The notes under the pieces: generated by a model
Told to the model about the DNA's origin: nothing
Databases searched by the model: none
Seen by the model: only the letters and a program-made list of their open reading frames with translations
Shown: positions 6,538-15,963 of the stretch, piece by piece
How positions within the stretch are numbered: position 1 is the first letter of the stretch
Layout of the letters: the number at the start of each line of letters is the position of its first letter
Made by a program: the position numbers and the translations under genes
DNA from: Phaeocystidibacter luteus
GTDB lineage: Bacteria; Bacteroidota; Bacteroidia; Flavobacteriales; Schleiferiaceae
Reading direction: 5' to 3'
Assembly (NCBI RefSeq): GCF_008933115.1
Contig: NZ_WBVO01000001.1
Coordinates: forward strand, 558,001-622,000
DNA length: 64,000 bases

Positions 6538-8261
6538 TCTTCGATCGGATCATTTAGTTCTGAACTAATGGTCATGTGCAGTAAGATTGCCAAACCAATC
6601 ACAACCCCACAACCTATCACATTGTACATGAGGTATCCCAATTCGATTACGTCCATCACATTGAGGATGTGCACCGTAAGTACCGTCAGCTCCGCAATAA
6701 CAGCTGCAGGGAAAAGCGCTTTTGCCTTTATCTTCTTAAAGAAGAAAGCGATTAGGAAGATTCCCAAGATGGTTCCATAGAACAGGGATCCAAGAATGTT
6801 AACCAACTCAATTAAGTTGTCTACCAATTGTGCCGAAAGTGCAATAACTATGGCAAGCATTCCCCAAAGAGCTGTGAACAGCTTCGATACGCTTAACGTA
6901 GCAGCTTCATTGATTTCTTCCTCTTCCTCATCTTCTGATTTAGGGGATCGAAGCCGGTTGTAGAAGTCCACGACCGTTGTGCTCGCAAGCGCATTTAATT
7001 CTCCTGCGGTTGATGACATCGCCGCCGAAAGAATCACCGCCAGCAATAGCCCAACGATGCCAATCGGCATATGGTCCATGATAAACGTGAGAAAGATGTA
7101 GTCGCTGTCCTCCGTTTCAATATCCTCATCAACCCTTTCCAAGAAGCGCTTCATCTCACGGCGCTCAATTTCTGCTGCATGGTCGAAGTGAAGGATGTCC
7201 TCTTCATATTCCATCCTATGCGCTGCGTCAGCATTGAGCCATTTAGCCACGGCTTCTTGCTTCTGCATCTGTATATCTCGGAATCGTTCTTCGTGTATCT
7301 CAACTTGACCTCCAAAACCCATTTCTTCGGCCTTCTCAATACCGGCCGTGTTGAATACTACGGGCGGAATATTCACTTGATAGAAAATGAAAACCATCAC
7401 CCCCACCAAGAGAATAAAGAACTGCATTGGGACTTTAAAGAGCCCGTTAAAAATCAACCCTATCCTACTTTCCTTCAAGGATTTACCACCAAGATAGCGC
7501 TGAACCTGACTCTGATCCGTACCGAAATAGCTCAGGGCCAGGAAGAGTCCTCCTGTCAAGCCAGACCATATCGTATACCGGTTTTCAAAGTCTAAATCTG
7601 TATTGATGATTTCCATCTTTCCCAACACACCCGCTAAATCAATACTGTCGGTGAAACTCATCGAGTCCGGAAGTTTCCAAACAATGATTCCGAAGGCCAA
7701 GACCATACCCGCGAGGATAATGGTCATCTGCCAGCGTTGCGTCATGCTCACCGCTTTCGTACCGCCGCTTACGGTGTACAGAACCACAAGAATGCCCACA
7801 ATCAAGATGGTCATCTGAAGGTTCCACTGCATAATCTTGGAAAGAATAATTGCCGGAGCATAAATCGTAATTCCAGCCGCAAGCCCTCTAGATACCAAGA
7901 ACAACAACGCGGTTAGAAGTCGGGTACGAAGATCGAATCTCCCCTCTAGATATTCATAGGCCGTGTAGACCTTCAACTTATAATATATGGGGAGGAAAAA
8001 GGCGCAAATAATGACAATTGCTATGGGCAAGCCGAAGTAGAATTGGACGAAGCCCATGCCGTCCTCGTAGGCTTGTCCAGGCGTACTCAAAAAGGTAATT
8101 GCCGATGCCTGAGTGGCCATGATGGAAAGGCCAATGGTCGACCATGACATCTCTTCGCCACGAAGGAATCCATTCAAGTTTTGATTCCTGCTCTTGTAAA
8201 TTCCAAAGAGCACGATCAGTACAAGTGTTCCGCCTAGAACTAACCAGTCAACTAAATGCAT
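6534..8261 (-). CDS. Sodium:solute symporter (SSS family) with internal soluble insertion
   Basis: The 575-residue protein is a multi-spanning SSS-family Na+-coupled transporter. It has the N-terminal MSWSTIGLSIMATQASAITF helix and the Na2-site region SAAMSSTAGELNALAS. Between two membrane segments it carries a charged soluble insertion (about residues 305-388) rich in Glu, Lys and Arg and probably helical; this makes it longer than the usual ~500 residues. Its ATG overlaps the stop of a 35-residue membrane protein gene (ATGA) and its TGA overlaps the GTG of the patatin gene. Upstream lies a secreted PIG-L deacetylase, so a deacetylated sugar-like product is a reasonable but unproven substrate. 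Confidence 0.93.
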   Translation of the reverse strand: MHLVDWLVLGGTLVLIVLFGIYKSRNQNLNGFLRGEEMSWSTIGLSIMATQASAITFLSTPGQAYEDGMGFVQFYFGLPIAIVIICAFFLPIYYKLKVYTAYEYLEGRFDLRTRLLTALLFLVSRGLAAGITIYAPAIILSKIMQWNLQMTILIVGILVVLYTVSGGTKAVSMTQRWQMTIILAGMVLAFGIIVWKLPDSMSFTDSIDLAGVLGKMEIINTDLDFENRYTIWSGLTGGLFLALSYFGTDQSQVQRYLGGKSLKESRIGLIFNGLFKVPMQFFILLVGVMVFIFYQVNIPPVVFNTAGIEKAEEMGFGGQVEIHEERFRDIQMQKQEAVAKWLNADAAHRMEYEEDILHFDHAAEIERREMKRFLERVDEDIETEDSDYIFLTFIMDHMPIGIVGLLLAVILSAAMSSTAGELNALASTTVVDFYNRLRSPKSEDEEEEEINEAATLSVSKLFTALWGMLAIVIALSAQLVDNLIELVNILGSLFYGTILGIFLIAFFFKKIKAKALFPAAVIAELTVLTVHILNVMDVIELGYLMYNVIGCGVVIGLAILLHMTISSELNDPIEE

Positions 8262-8368
8262 CAGTTATAGAAATAGGTTAGAAAGCCGAATAATGCGATT
8301 TCTACCAGTAGTGCGACGAGCACTAGAGCGTAGACCTGGCTCCATTGTTTGAATAGTGGTTTACTCAT
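8261..8368 (-). CDS. Unannotated 35-residue single-helix membrane protein
   Basis: Reading the minus strand from ATG 8368 gives a 35-codon frame: polar N-terminus MSKPLFKQWSQVY, then one hydrophobic helix of about 18-20 residues with a single central Glu (LVALLVEIALFGF), ending LTYFYN. The start lies within the last codons of the PIG-L gene (8-bp overlap). The stop TGA shares ATGA with the symporter start. An open frame fitting exactly between two coupled genes, with a transmembrane composition, is unlikely to be chance. It may be a small transporter partner or a regulatory micro-subunit; no family is recognised. Confidence 0.7.
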   Translation of the reverse strand: MSKPLFKQWSQVYALVLVALLVEIALFGFLTYFYN

Positions 8369-10838
8369 AGGACAAAATATTGGCTAGTAGTCGGAATGCT
8401 CCAGGAACACCTGCGGGCAGCTCTCTAAAGAAACTAATTCCCGTGTAGGTAAATGTTCCTTCGCCGAACTCCGCAAATAGCAAGCCACCGATTTGATCAT
8501 CTTCACCTGTGTCGTGCCATGAAATTAGCGGAGTATACTTAGCGTCCCATTCACCTGCGAAATAAAGTCCCCTTTCCTGAACCCAGCCTTCAAAATCGTC
8601 AAAGCTAATCTCGTTTGGCGTGGTAAAGTATGGGTGGTCCTCTACTAGAATCTCAACTTCGGCATCTTCCTCTGTTACTCGGCTTCTGCTCAATGCAAAT
8701 GGATATGGACCGAGATCAGAGGTGAGCAAGTCTCTCGTGGCCGTGTTGTATTGAACAATGAGGTTTCCGCCTCCGCTAACATAGTTCATCAAGGATTCGC
8801 GATAATTCAACAGCCAAGGATGAACATTGTACGCCCTAATCCCAATCACGATGGCCTTGTATTCACTTAGAGATGATTTGGAGGCCAAATCGGATTCCGA
8901 CAAACGCTCGACCGTGAATCCCATCTGCTCAATGGCAATATCTACCTCATCGCCGGCTCCTTGAATGTATCCTATATTTCCAGCATTGATGTCGAGGGAA
9001 AGACGCACTACGCGTACTGAAGCGTCTCCAAAAACAGACTGAGTAGGTATATGCGTGTATTCTATTTCTGAATACTCTTGAACAGGCGATTTCACGCGAT
9101 CCATAAGCGGTCTGATTTCCCCTTCACTTGCATTGGCAGGTGGAGTAACCTCAAAGGCCACAACCTTCTCTTCATACAGGTTTGTGAGCGAAAGCGGGAT
9201 GCTAGAAGGGGTATACGTCCATCCTTCAGGTACATCGAGTTTCACGGATGTACTGAAATTTGGATCAAATGCTTTTACTCTTACCCGTACGGTCTTCGAT
9301 TCGGAGTTCGCAAAAATCTCAACATCTTTATCGAAAGTTGCCGTGGCCATAGGAGATGCGATATACGGACGTCGCTGCTCTCCATCTACTCTATCGCTCC
9401 AACGGTAATCCACAGGAACCACAACTTCAAAAGGCATATTCTGATACTCAAGCATCAAGTGCATCACAATTGTGGGCGGATTCTCAGGAAGTCCAATCAA
9501 CTCTTGATTATCAACTTCATAGGTAGTTCCAAAAGGCGCTCTAAGCCAGTAGGGTTGGGATATTTTTTGTGGATTTGACGGTGTCACATCCATTTCCCAA
9601 TACTCATTTTGTGGCAGTGGCTGTGGTTGCTTAAGATATGCAGACCCCATGCCATCAATCACTTTGAAATTCACTTGGGTAAGCACCATTTCATCCGTAG
9701 TACGCGGCATGAACCTCAGTTTTATTTGAGGAACCCCACCCGTTGGCAGAACGTATTCATGCGCAACGGCTTCAACAAATAGTCCGCCGCACATGGCGAT
9801 CAACTCATCCAACTCGCGCATCTTTATGCTTTTCCAATGGTCTTCAATATCAGAGGAAGCCACTTCATTTCTCAAGGTTACCAACGCCGGTAAACTCGCA
9901 GCGGGATCAGCAGGGTTGAACTGCTCTTGAATTGCCTTACTCATCAATATGATCTTCTCCGAAGCTCCTATGGTTTCCCATGAAGTTTCAATATGGCTTA
10001 GAAGATCACCTTCTAGGACCTCACCGTCGAGGTGCTGAAAGTATTCGAAAGTTTCGCCGCGCATAATGCTCACCCCAAACCCTTGGCATCTGTGCTGACT
10101 TCTTGCTAGTGAGCCAATCTCGTTATACGAAACGCCCATGATCGGATCGTATCCGCCGATGTCAGATTTGAAATAATTGGGGTCGTGCGTTGCGAGTGAA
10201 TCCAAATTCGGATCCCAGCGCCAGCTGTACGTATTCCAATAAATGGAAGTAGGCTGCCATGGCTCTACCCATTCTAACTGATTCATAAATGCGGTATCAC
10301 TTCCGGCAAGTCCGAATGCCTCTATAGCAAGCATAGCCGAGGCGGTGTGATGCCCGTGTCCGCCTCTTGCGTCTGGTGGGAAACGCGTAACAATCACATC
10401 AGGACGAAATTTACGTATGGCCCAAACTACATCGCCTAGGACGAGACGCTTGTCCCACTTTTCAATGGTTTCATCCGCTGTTTTTGAGTAGCCGAAGTCC
10501 ACAGCTCTGGAGAAGGCTTGTGTTCCACCGTCGATAGACCTTGCGGCAAGAAGTTCTTGGGTTCGAAGAATACCGAGGTGTGGACCAAGTTCGGTACCTA
10601 TCATGTTCTGCCCTCCATCACCTCGAGTTAGCGACAAGTAGCGCACGTACGCATTCTCGCCGTTGCTCAACCAAGCAATCACCCTGGTGTTCTCATCATC
10701 GGGATGAGCCGCTACATAGAGAACCTTTTTGAAACTGTTAAGGCGTTGAAACTTCTTCTGAATTTCTGCAGATGACTGAGCCTGAAGCACAAACGTGAAA
10801 AGCAGTGCAGACGCGGTCAGCGTGAATTTAATGCGCAT
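8361..10838 (-). CDS. Secreted multidomain PIG-L deacetylase with ThuA-like C-terminus
   Basis: The 825-residue exported protein has a signal peptide (MRIKFTLTASALLFTFVLQAQ) and an N-terminal PIG-L/LmbE zinc deacetylase domain with the metal motif AHPDDE (residues 44-49) and a downstream HGHHTAS. This family removes N-acetyl groups from GlcNAc-like sugars. The middle region looks like NEW3/Ig-type beta domains. The C-terminal part (about 600-825) has a ThuA/glutamine-amidotransferase-like Rossmann pattern (YKAIVIGIRAYNVHP, then YVSGGGNLIVQYNT). I start at ATG 10838, which gives the signal peptide. It heads a coupled chain with a small membrane protein, a symporter and a patatin. Confidence 0.9.
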   Translation of the reverse strand: MRIKFTLTASALLFTFVLQAQSSAEIQKKFQRLNSFKKVLYVAAHPDDENTRVIAWLSNGENAYVRYLSLTRGDGGQNMIGTELGPHLGILRTQELLAARSIDGGTQAFSRAVDFGYSKTADETIEKWDKRLVLGDVVWAIRKFRPDVIVTRFPPDARGGHGHHTASAMLAIEAFGLAGSDTAFMNQLEWVEPWQPTSIYWNTYSWRWDPNLDSLATHDPNYFKSDIGGYDPIMGVSYNEIGSLARSQHRCQGFGVSIMRGETFEYFQHLDGEVLEGDLLSHIETSWETIGASEKIILMSKAIQEQFNPADPAASLPALVTLRNEVASSDIEDHWKSIKMRELDELIAMCGGLFVEAVAHEYVLPTGGVPQIKLRFMPRTTDEMVLTQVNFKVIDGMGSAYLKQPQPLPQNEYWEMDVTPSNPQKISQPYWLRAPFGTTYEVDNQELIGLPENPPTIVMHLMLEYQNMPFEVVVPVDYRWSDRVDGEQRRPYIASPMATATFDKDVEIFANSESKTVRVRVKAFDPNFSTSVKLDVPEGWTYTPSSIPLSLTNLYEEKVVAFEVTPPANASEGEIRPLMDRVKSPVQEYSEIEYTHIPTQSVFGDASVRVVRLSLDINAGNIGYIQGAGDEVDIAIEQMGFTVERLSESDLASKSSLSEYKAIVIGIRAYNVHPWLLNYRESLMNYVSGGGNLIVQYNTATRDLLTSDLGPYPFALSRSRVTEEDAEVEILVEDHPYFTTPNEISFDDFEGWVQERGLYFAGEWDAKYTPLISWHDTGEDDQIGGLLFAEFGEGTFTYTGISFFRELPAGVPGAFRLLANILSYE

Positions 10839-10914
10839 AAAATTTCCCCTGATTAAGTGGTGAAGATACCAAACACAACCACAAAGTGAATGTAATTTCG
10901 AACATGTCATGCCG

Positions 10915-10922
10915 TATATTCG
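10915..10922 (+). promoter_or_regulatory. Candidate -7 box (TATATTCG) for the secreted subtilisin
   Basis: TATATTCG, a one-mismatch TANNTTTG, lies 47 bp before the ATG in the 131-bp gap between divergent genes. A perfect inverted repeat ATCTAT-TGT-ATAGAT (10957-10971) also overlaps the start codon and may affect initiation. Confidence 0.35.
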
Positions 10923-10969
10923 TTAACTTAGCCGAAACACTCGCACGTTTAACTATATCTATTGTATAG

Positions 10970-13900
10970 ATGAAGAAGCTTTACACGTACTCGCTATTGG
11001 CCTTAGGCCTAGCGGCTCAGCCTGCATTTGGGCAAAATGAGCCTAGGTTACTCCTGAATAGCGGTACTTATTCCCTAAATCCTCAGCAATCCTCTGTTTC
11101 GCTTTCTGCTACTCAAGAGGAATCGATGACCATGCTGCGCATTGTGCAGTTTAGCCGACCTCTCATTCAGGAAGAACGCGAATGGTTAGAAAACAATGTT
11201 GGTGAAATCATCAACTACCTTCCCATCAACGCTTACTCCATGCTATTGCCAAATGGAACAGAGCTAAACGATTTTGGTTCTCTTCCACTTCACGCAGTCG
11301 AGAAGTTCTCAGCGGAAATGAAGATATCCGACAGATTGAGAGAATTAAATGTTCCAGATTATGTTTGGCGCGGAGATCGACAAATTGAAGTTGTAGCCGG
11401 ACTCGTAAAGTACTCGAACACTAGCGCCATCGCACAGCGCATGAGTTCTGAGGGCGTTTCTGTGGTCTCGTATGACCCTGAAAACAACACGATTACGCTC
11501 ATCATCGATATCGACGATCGTCTGACTATCGCAGCAGACCCTTCCGTAGCCTTTTTGCATGAAGGTGAAGATCCCGGATCTCCAGAAAACTTCAACGCAA
11601 CAAGATCTGCACGCTCTAGAGCAGTAAATACAAGATACTCGGGTGGTCGAGCTTACGACGGCTCTGGTGTTGTTGTAGGTTTAGGTGACGACGGAGACAT
11701 TGGTCCACACGTCGATTACTCTGGACGTATCATCGCAAGAAATACGAATGCCAGTTCGGGTGACCACGGTGACCACGTGGCTGGAACAATCTTCGGAGCG
11801 GGTAACATTGATCCACTTGCCGCCGGTATGGCCCCAGGTGCAGACATGTTCTACTATCGCTATCCGAGAAACTTGAACAATGTAGATGCCGACTATGCAT
11901 CACATGCGGTGCGTATCACAAACTCAAGCTACTCAAACGGATGTAATGCTGGATATACCGCGTTCACGCAGCAAATGGATGAGGACATCATCCAAAACCC
12001 GAAGCTGATGCACGTATTCAGCGCCGGAAACAGCGGGTCTAGTAACTGTGGTTACGGCGCAGGTGCTGGTTGGGGTAACGTTACAGGTGGACATAAAATC
12101 GGTAAAAACGTTATTGCAACGGCAAACATCACTTCTACTGACGCGATTGCGCCTTCTAGCTCACGCGGTCCATCAGCCGATGGTCGCCTGAAGCCCGATA
12201 TCGCAAGTGTAGGTACCTCGGTTTACTCCACAACCGACCCAGACGATTACACATTTAAGACGGGTACGAGTATGTCAGCCCCTGGTATTGCCGGTGGTAT
12301 GGCACAAATGTTTGAAGCTTTTGTCTCCTCTCATGGCTCAGAGCCAGACGGTGGATTGCAGAAAGCTTTCTTGATGAACTCTGCTGATGACCTTGGCAAC
12401 CCTGGTCCAGATTTCATCTACGGTTACGGCCGAATGAACTTGCTTCGTTCTATTCGCGATATCGAAACTGGAAACTTCTTCACAGATTCGGTAACGACTG
12501 GACAAGCAGACAGCTTTCAAATCAACGTTCCTGCGAATACAGCAGAAGTACGTGTAATGCTTTACTGGACCGATCCTGCCGCGACACCAGCTGCGGCGCG
12601 TGCACTTGTCAACGATCTTGATGCTACACTACGAGCGCCGGGTTCAACGGTATATCAGCCATGGGTACTTGATCCAACTCCAAATGCTACACTGCTCAAC
12701 GAAAATGCAGTTCGCGCAACGGATACCATGAATAATGCAGAGCAGGTAACAGTAGCGTCTCCTTCTGCAGGGTCATACTGGTTCGTTGTAAACGGAACCA
12801 ATGTACCACTAGGTCCACAAAAATATTATGTGGTGTACAGCTTCGTACCTGACGCAGTAGAATTGACTTATCCATTTGGAGGAGAAGCTATTGACGCTTC
12901 GAACCCAACCACAATTTACTGGGACGCCTCAGTAGGTTCGACTAGCTTTACTCTTGAATACAGTACCGACAACGGCACTTCATGGAGCACGATTGGCACA
13001 GCGGGCGCAAATGCGCGTCAGTTGGATTGGAATAACCTTCCAAATGTCGCCACGAATGATCTACTCGTGAGAATCACTCGAGGAACACAAACGGACATGG
13101 TTGACTCTCCTGTTACTCTAATTGACGTTCCGAATCGCCTTGGATTAGTGCAGGCTTGTCCAGATAGCTTTATTGTGAGTTGGAACCCAGTAGCCGGAGC
13201 TGCTGAATACGAGGTTTACGCGCTTGGACAGAAGTACATGGACAGTATCAACAGAACAACGGATACCTTCCAGATTTTCACGGGCATCCCTCCTACTCAA
13301 GAAGTTTGGTGGTCAGTGGCAGCAGTCCCAACTGCAGGTCAACCTGCCGGACAGCGCGCAATTGCTCGCAAGAAAGAATCTGGTTTACAAGGATGCTTGG
13401 TGAATACTGACGTAGCCATCGAGTTCGTATCTCCTCAAAGCGGGGTGATTGGTGATTGCCACAACTTGAATACAATTCAGGCAACGGTTGCAATTTCAAA
13501 CCCTGGTCTCACGGCGATCGATTCAATTCCATTGGCCATTAGCTTTAATGGCGGAACTGCCATGTGGGATACCGTTTATACGCAGATTCCTTCTGGAGGA
13601 ACGATCAACCACACCTTTACGACGACGTACAATACATCGAGCATCGGTTCATACACCTTTGAGGCTTGGAACTTTATTGCAGACGATGGCAACCGTTATA
13701 ACGACTCTGCCTTCGTTTCATACGATGTAAACAACGGCGGCACAACTAAATCAGCGCCATACACCCAGAACTTTGATGCATGGACTTCATGTGCCACAAC
13801 GACGAACTGCGAGGCGGGAGTTTGTAACCTCTTCGACGATTGGAATAACCTTACGAATGGTGGGTTTGATGATATTGATTTCCGCACAAACAACGGAAGC

Positions 13901-15865
13901 ACACCATCGAGCGGTACAGGTCCGTCTTTCGACAATACGCAAGGAAACAATACGGGTAAATACCTATACCTAGAAGCCAGTGGAGGCTGTAGCTTCAAAT
14001 GGGCATATCTCGTTTCACCTTGTATCGACCTCTCTACGATCACCCTTCCTGAGTTGGAATTCTTCTACCATATGAATGGTGGTGATATCGGTGAACTTCA
14101 CGTGGATATCTTCAGCAATGGGGTTTGGCATCTGGATGTGGTTACGCCGATTATCGGAAACCAAGGAAACCAATGGATTGGTGAAAACTTGAGCCTAGTC
14201 CCTTGGCAGGGACAAATCGTTTCTGTTCGCTTTAGAGCCTCAACAGCGGGCGATTATCAAGGTGACTTGGCAATTGACGATTTCTCTATCACTCAAGCTG
14301 CTGGCGCTCCTGTTGCTGCATTCAGTGTGAGCAACCCTACGCCATGCTCTGGAGAGGTGGTTCAAATTACAGATCAAAGCACGAACGTGCCTGCGGGATG
14401 GGCATGGACGATCACACCAGGTACACACAGCTTTGTGAATGGAACAAGCGCGACAAGCCAGAACCCAGAAGTTGTATTTAGTGCTTTGGGCAATTACGAC
14501 ATCAAGCTTGTTGCAAGTAATGTGAATGGCGCAGATTCAGTGATTGCTCAGTCTGCCGTAATCGTAGGCAATGGCTTACCTCTTCCTTACGTGGAAGATT
14601 TCCAGGGACCATTCCTTCCTGCAGGATGGCAACTCGAAAACCCAGATGGCCTGACCACCTGGGAAGGTCAGAGCTGCATTGGATATGATGGAAATGCTAC
14701 GATGGCAGTGCGCGTAAACAACTTCGTGTATGGTTCAAATGGTCAGCAGGATAGAATCATTTCACCTTCCATCGATTTGGGAACGGTAACCTCTCCTGCG
14801 CTCGTTTACGACCTATCGTACATCGGTACTACCACGAATAAAAACGACCGTCTGCAGATTCAGATTTCTTCAGATTGCGGCAATACGTGGGATGCACCCG
14901 TGTTTGATGCGACAGGTACTGCATTAACAACGTTCAATTTCAACACCAACACCGAATTTATTCCTACGGGAAGTGGATTCTGGAAGAGAGATACAATTGA
15001 CCTATCAAGTTATGTTGGAAACAGTGTCAAGATTAGGTTTATCAACATTACAGATGGTGGTAACGCTCTATATCTTGATAATATCCAGTTGTACGACTTG
15101 AGTGTAACTCCACCTAGTTCTGCTTTTACAGCTAACTTGGTAGATAGCTGTTTGGCTAGAACCTACAGCTTCTCGTATAACACGACAGCGGGTACGTCCG
15201 TATCTTGGGACTTTGGATCTGGAGCTACACCTGCCACGGCCGTAGGTGCTGGTCCGCATAATGTGACCTACAGCTTCGGTGGTTCTAAGTTGGTTGAAAT
15301 GACAGCTACCAATGCTGGTGGAACGGTTAGTTCGAATGTCGTTTGGCCAATCAATCAGAAGCCAACGGCTGACTACACCTACGCTTTCGTAACAAATACG
15401 AATGGACTAGACGTACAGTTCTCGTCCAACATCAGTAGCGGACAGATTGATACGTACTACTGGGACTTCGGCGATGGGGACACCTCATCTGCTGCAAACC
15501 CACTTCATTCCTACACTGTGGGAGGCTCGTACAACATCATGTTGATTACTGAAAACGACTGCGGTCCTGATACGGTTGTGAAGAACATACCTAATGTAAG
15601 TGTGATTGAAAACACGCCGACAGATTGGATACTCGCTCCGAACCCAGCAAACAATCAGATTGCTTTGTATGCAACGAATGGCGACCTTGGTGTAGATCAT
15701 GCGAGCATTTACGACATTTCTGGAAAGGAGTTGATCAGTGAATCAATCCGTGTGAATGAATCAGAAATTCTATTTGATATCTCAACATTGCCAGCTGGAG
15801 TTTATCTCCTTCGTGCTCAGACAGAGAATCAAATGCATAGCATGAGATTTGTCGTGCAGCGATAG
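10970..15865 (+). CDS. Giant T9SS-exported subtilisin-like (S8) protease
   Basis: The 1631-residue protein starts with a signal peptide (about residues 1-21). A propeptide-like region precedes an S8 peptidase domain: catalytic Asp in VVVGLGDDGDIG (about 240), His in GDHGDHVAGTI (about 268) and Ser in GTSMSAPGIAGG (about 433). Behind it come a beta-sandwich P-like domain, an Ig/fibronectin-like domain, two MAM-like jelly rolls and PKD domains (YYWDFGDGDTSS). The last ~75 residues form a type A T9SS sorting domain (APNPANNQ, then ISTLPAGVYLLRAQ). It should be exported by T9SS to the surface or medium to degrade protein. A clear terminator follows. Confidence 0.95.
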   Translation: MKKLYTYSLLALGLAAQPAFGQNEPRLLLNSGTYSLNPQQSSVSLSATQEESMTMLRIVQFSRPLIQEEREWLENNVGEIINYLPINAYSMLLPNGTELNDFGSLPLHAVEKFSAEMKISDRLRELNVPDYVWRGDRQIEVVAGLVKYSNTSAIAQRMSSEGVSVVSYDPENNTITLIIDIDDRLTIAADPSVAFLHEGEDPGSPENFNATRSARSRAVNTRYSGGRAYDGSGVVVGLGDDGDIGPHVDYSGRIIARNTNASSGDHGDHVAGTIFGAGNIDPLAAGMAPGADMFYYRYPRNLNNVDADYASHAVRITNSSYSNGCNAGYTAFTQQMDEDIIQNPKLMHVFSAGNSGSSNCGYGAGAGWGNVTGGHKIGKNVIATANITSTDAIAPSSSRGPSADGRLKPDIASVGTSVYSTTDPDDYTFKTGTSMSAPGIAGGMAQMFEAFVSSHGSEPDGGLQKAFLMNSADDLGNPGPDFIYGYGRMNLLRSIRDIETGNFFTDSVTTGQADSFQINVPANTAEVRVMLYWTDPAATPAAARALVNDLDATLRAPGSTVYQPWVLDPTPNATLLNENAVRATDTMNNAEQVTVASPSAGSYWFVVNGTNVPLGPQKYYVVYSFVPDAVELTYPFGGEAIDASNPTTIYWDASVGSTSFTLEYSTDNGTSWSTIGTAGANARQLDWNNLPNVATNDLLVRITRGTQTDMVDSPVTLIDVPNRLGLVQACPDSFIVSWNPVAGAAEYEVYALGQKYMDSINRTTDTFQIFTGIPPTQEVWWSVAAVPTAGQPAGQRAIARKKESGLQGCLVNTDVAIEFVSPQSGVIGDCHNLNTIQATVAISNPGLTAIDSIPLAISFNGGTAMWDTVYTQIPSGGTINHTFTTTYNTSSIGSYTFEAWNFIADDGNRYNDSAFVSYDVNNGGTTKSAPYTQNFDAWTSCATTTNCEAGVCNLFDDWNNLTNGGFDDIDFRTNNGSTPSSGTGPSFDNTQGNNTGKYLYLEASGGCSFKWAYLVSPCIDLSTITLPELEFFYHMNGGDIGELHVDIFSNGVWHLDVVTPIIGNQGNQWIGENLSLVPWQGQIVSVRFRASTAGDYQGDLAIDDFSITQAAGAPVAAFSVSNPTPCSGEVVQITDQSTNVPAGWAWTITPGTHSFVNGTSATSQNPEVVFSALGNYDIKLVASNVNGADSVIAQSAVIVGNGLPLPYVEDFQGPFLPAGWQLENPDGLTTWEGQSCIGYDGNATMAVRVNNFVYGSNGQQDRIISPSIDLGTVTSPALVYDLSYIGTTTNKNDRLQIQISSDCGNTWDAPVFDATGTALTTFNFNTNTEFIPTGSGFWKRDTIDLSSYVGNSVKIRFINITDGGNALYLDNIQLYDLSVTPPSSAFTANLVDSCLARTYSFSYNTTAGTSVSWDFGSGATPATAVGAGPHNVTYSFGGSKLVEMTATNAGGTVSSNVVWPINQKPTADYTYAFVTNTNGLDVQFSSNISSGQIDTYYWDFGDGDTSSAANPLHSYTVGGSYNIMLITENDCGPDTVVKNIPNVSVIENTPTDWILAPNPANNQIALYATNGDLGVDHASIYDISGKELISESIRVNESEILFDISTLPAGVYLLRAQTENQMHSMRFVVQR

Positions 15866-15888
15866 TATCTCATACTGAGAATAGAATG

Positions 15889-15919
15889 AAGCCGCTTCAG
15901 AAATGAGGCGGCTTTTTTT
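15889..15919 (+). terminator. Intrinsic terminator after the S8 protease
   Basis: The stem AAGCCGC (15889-15895) pairs with GCGGCTT (15908-15914) and is followed by a run of seven T. Confidence 0.9.
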
Positions 15920-15963
15920 ATTCGGTTTATTTGAATCACACTCCTTTTTTGCAATTTCGCAGT

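Noticed and set aside
7071-7595. 174-codon frame antisense to the SSS symporter, and 9078-9578 antisense to the PIG-L gene
   Set aside because: Both lie fully opposite well-supported genes, with no domain or start signal.
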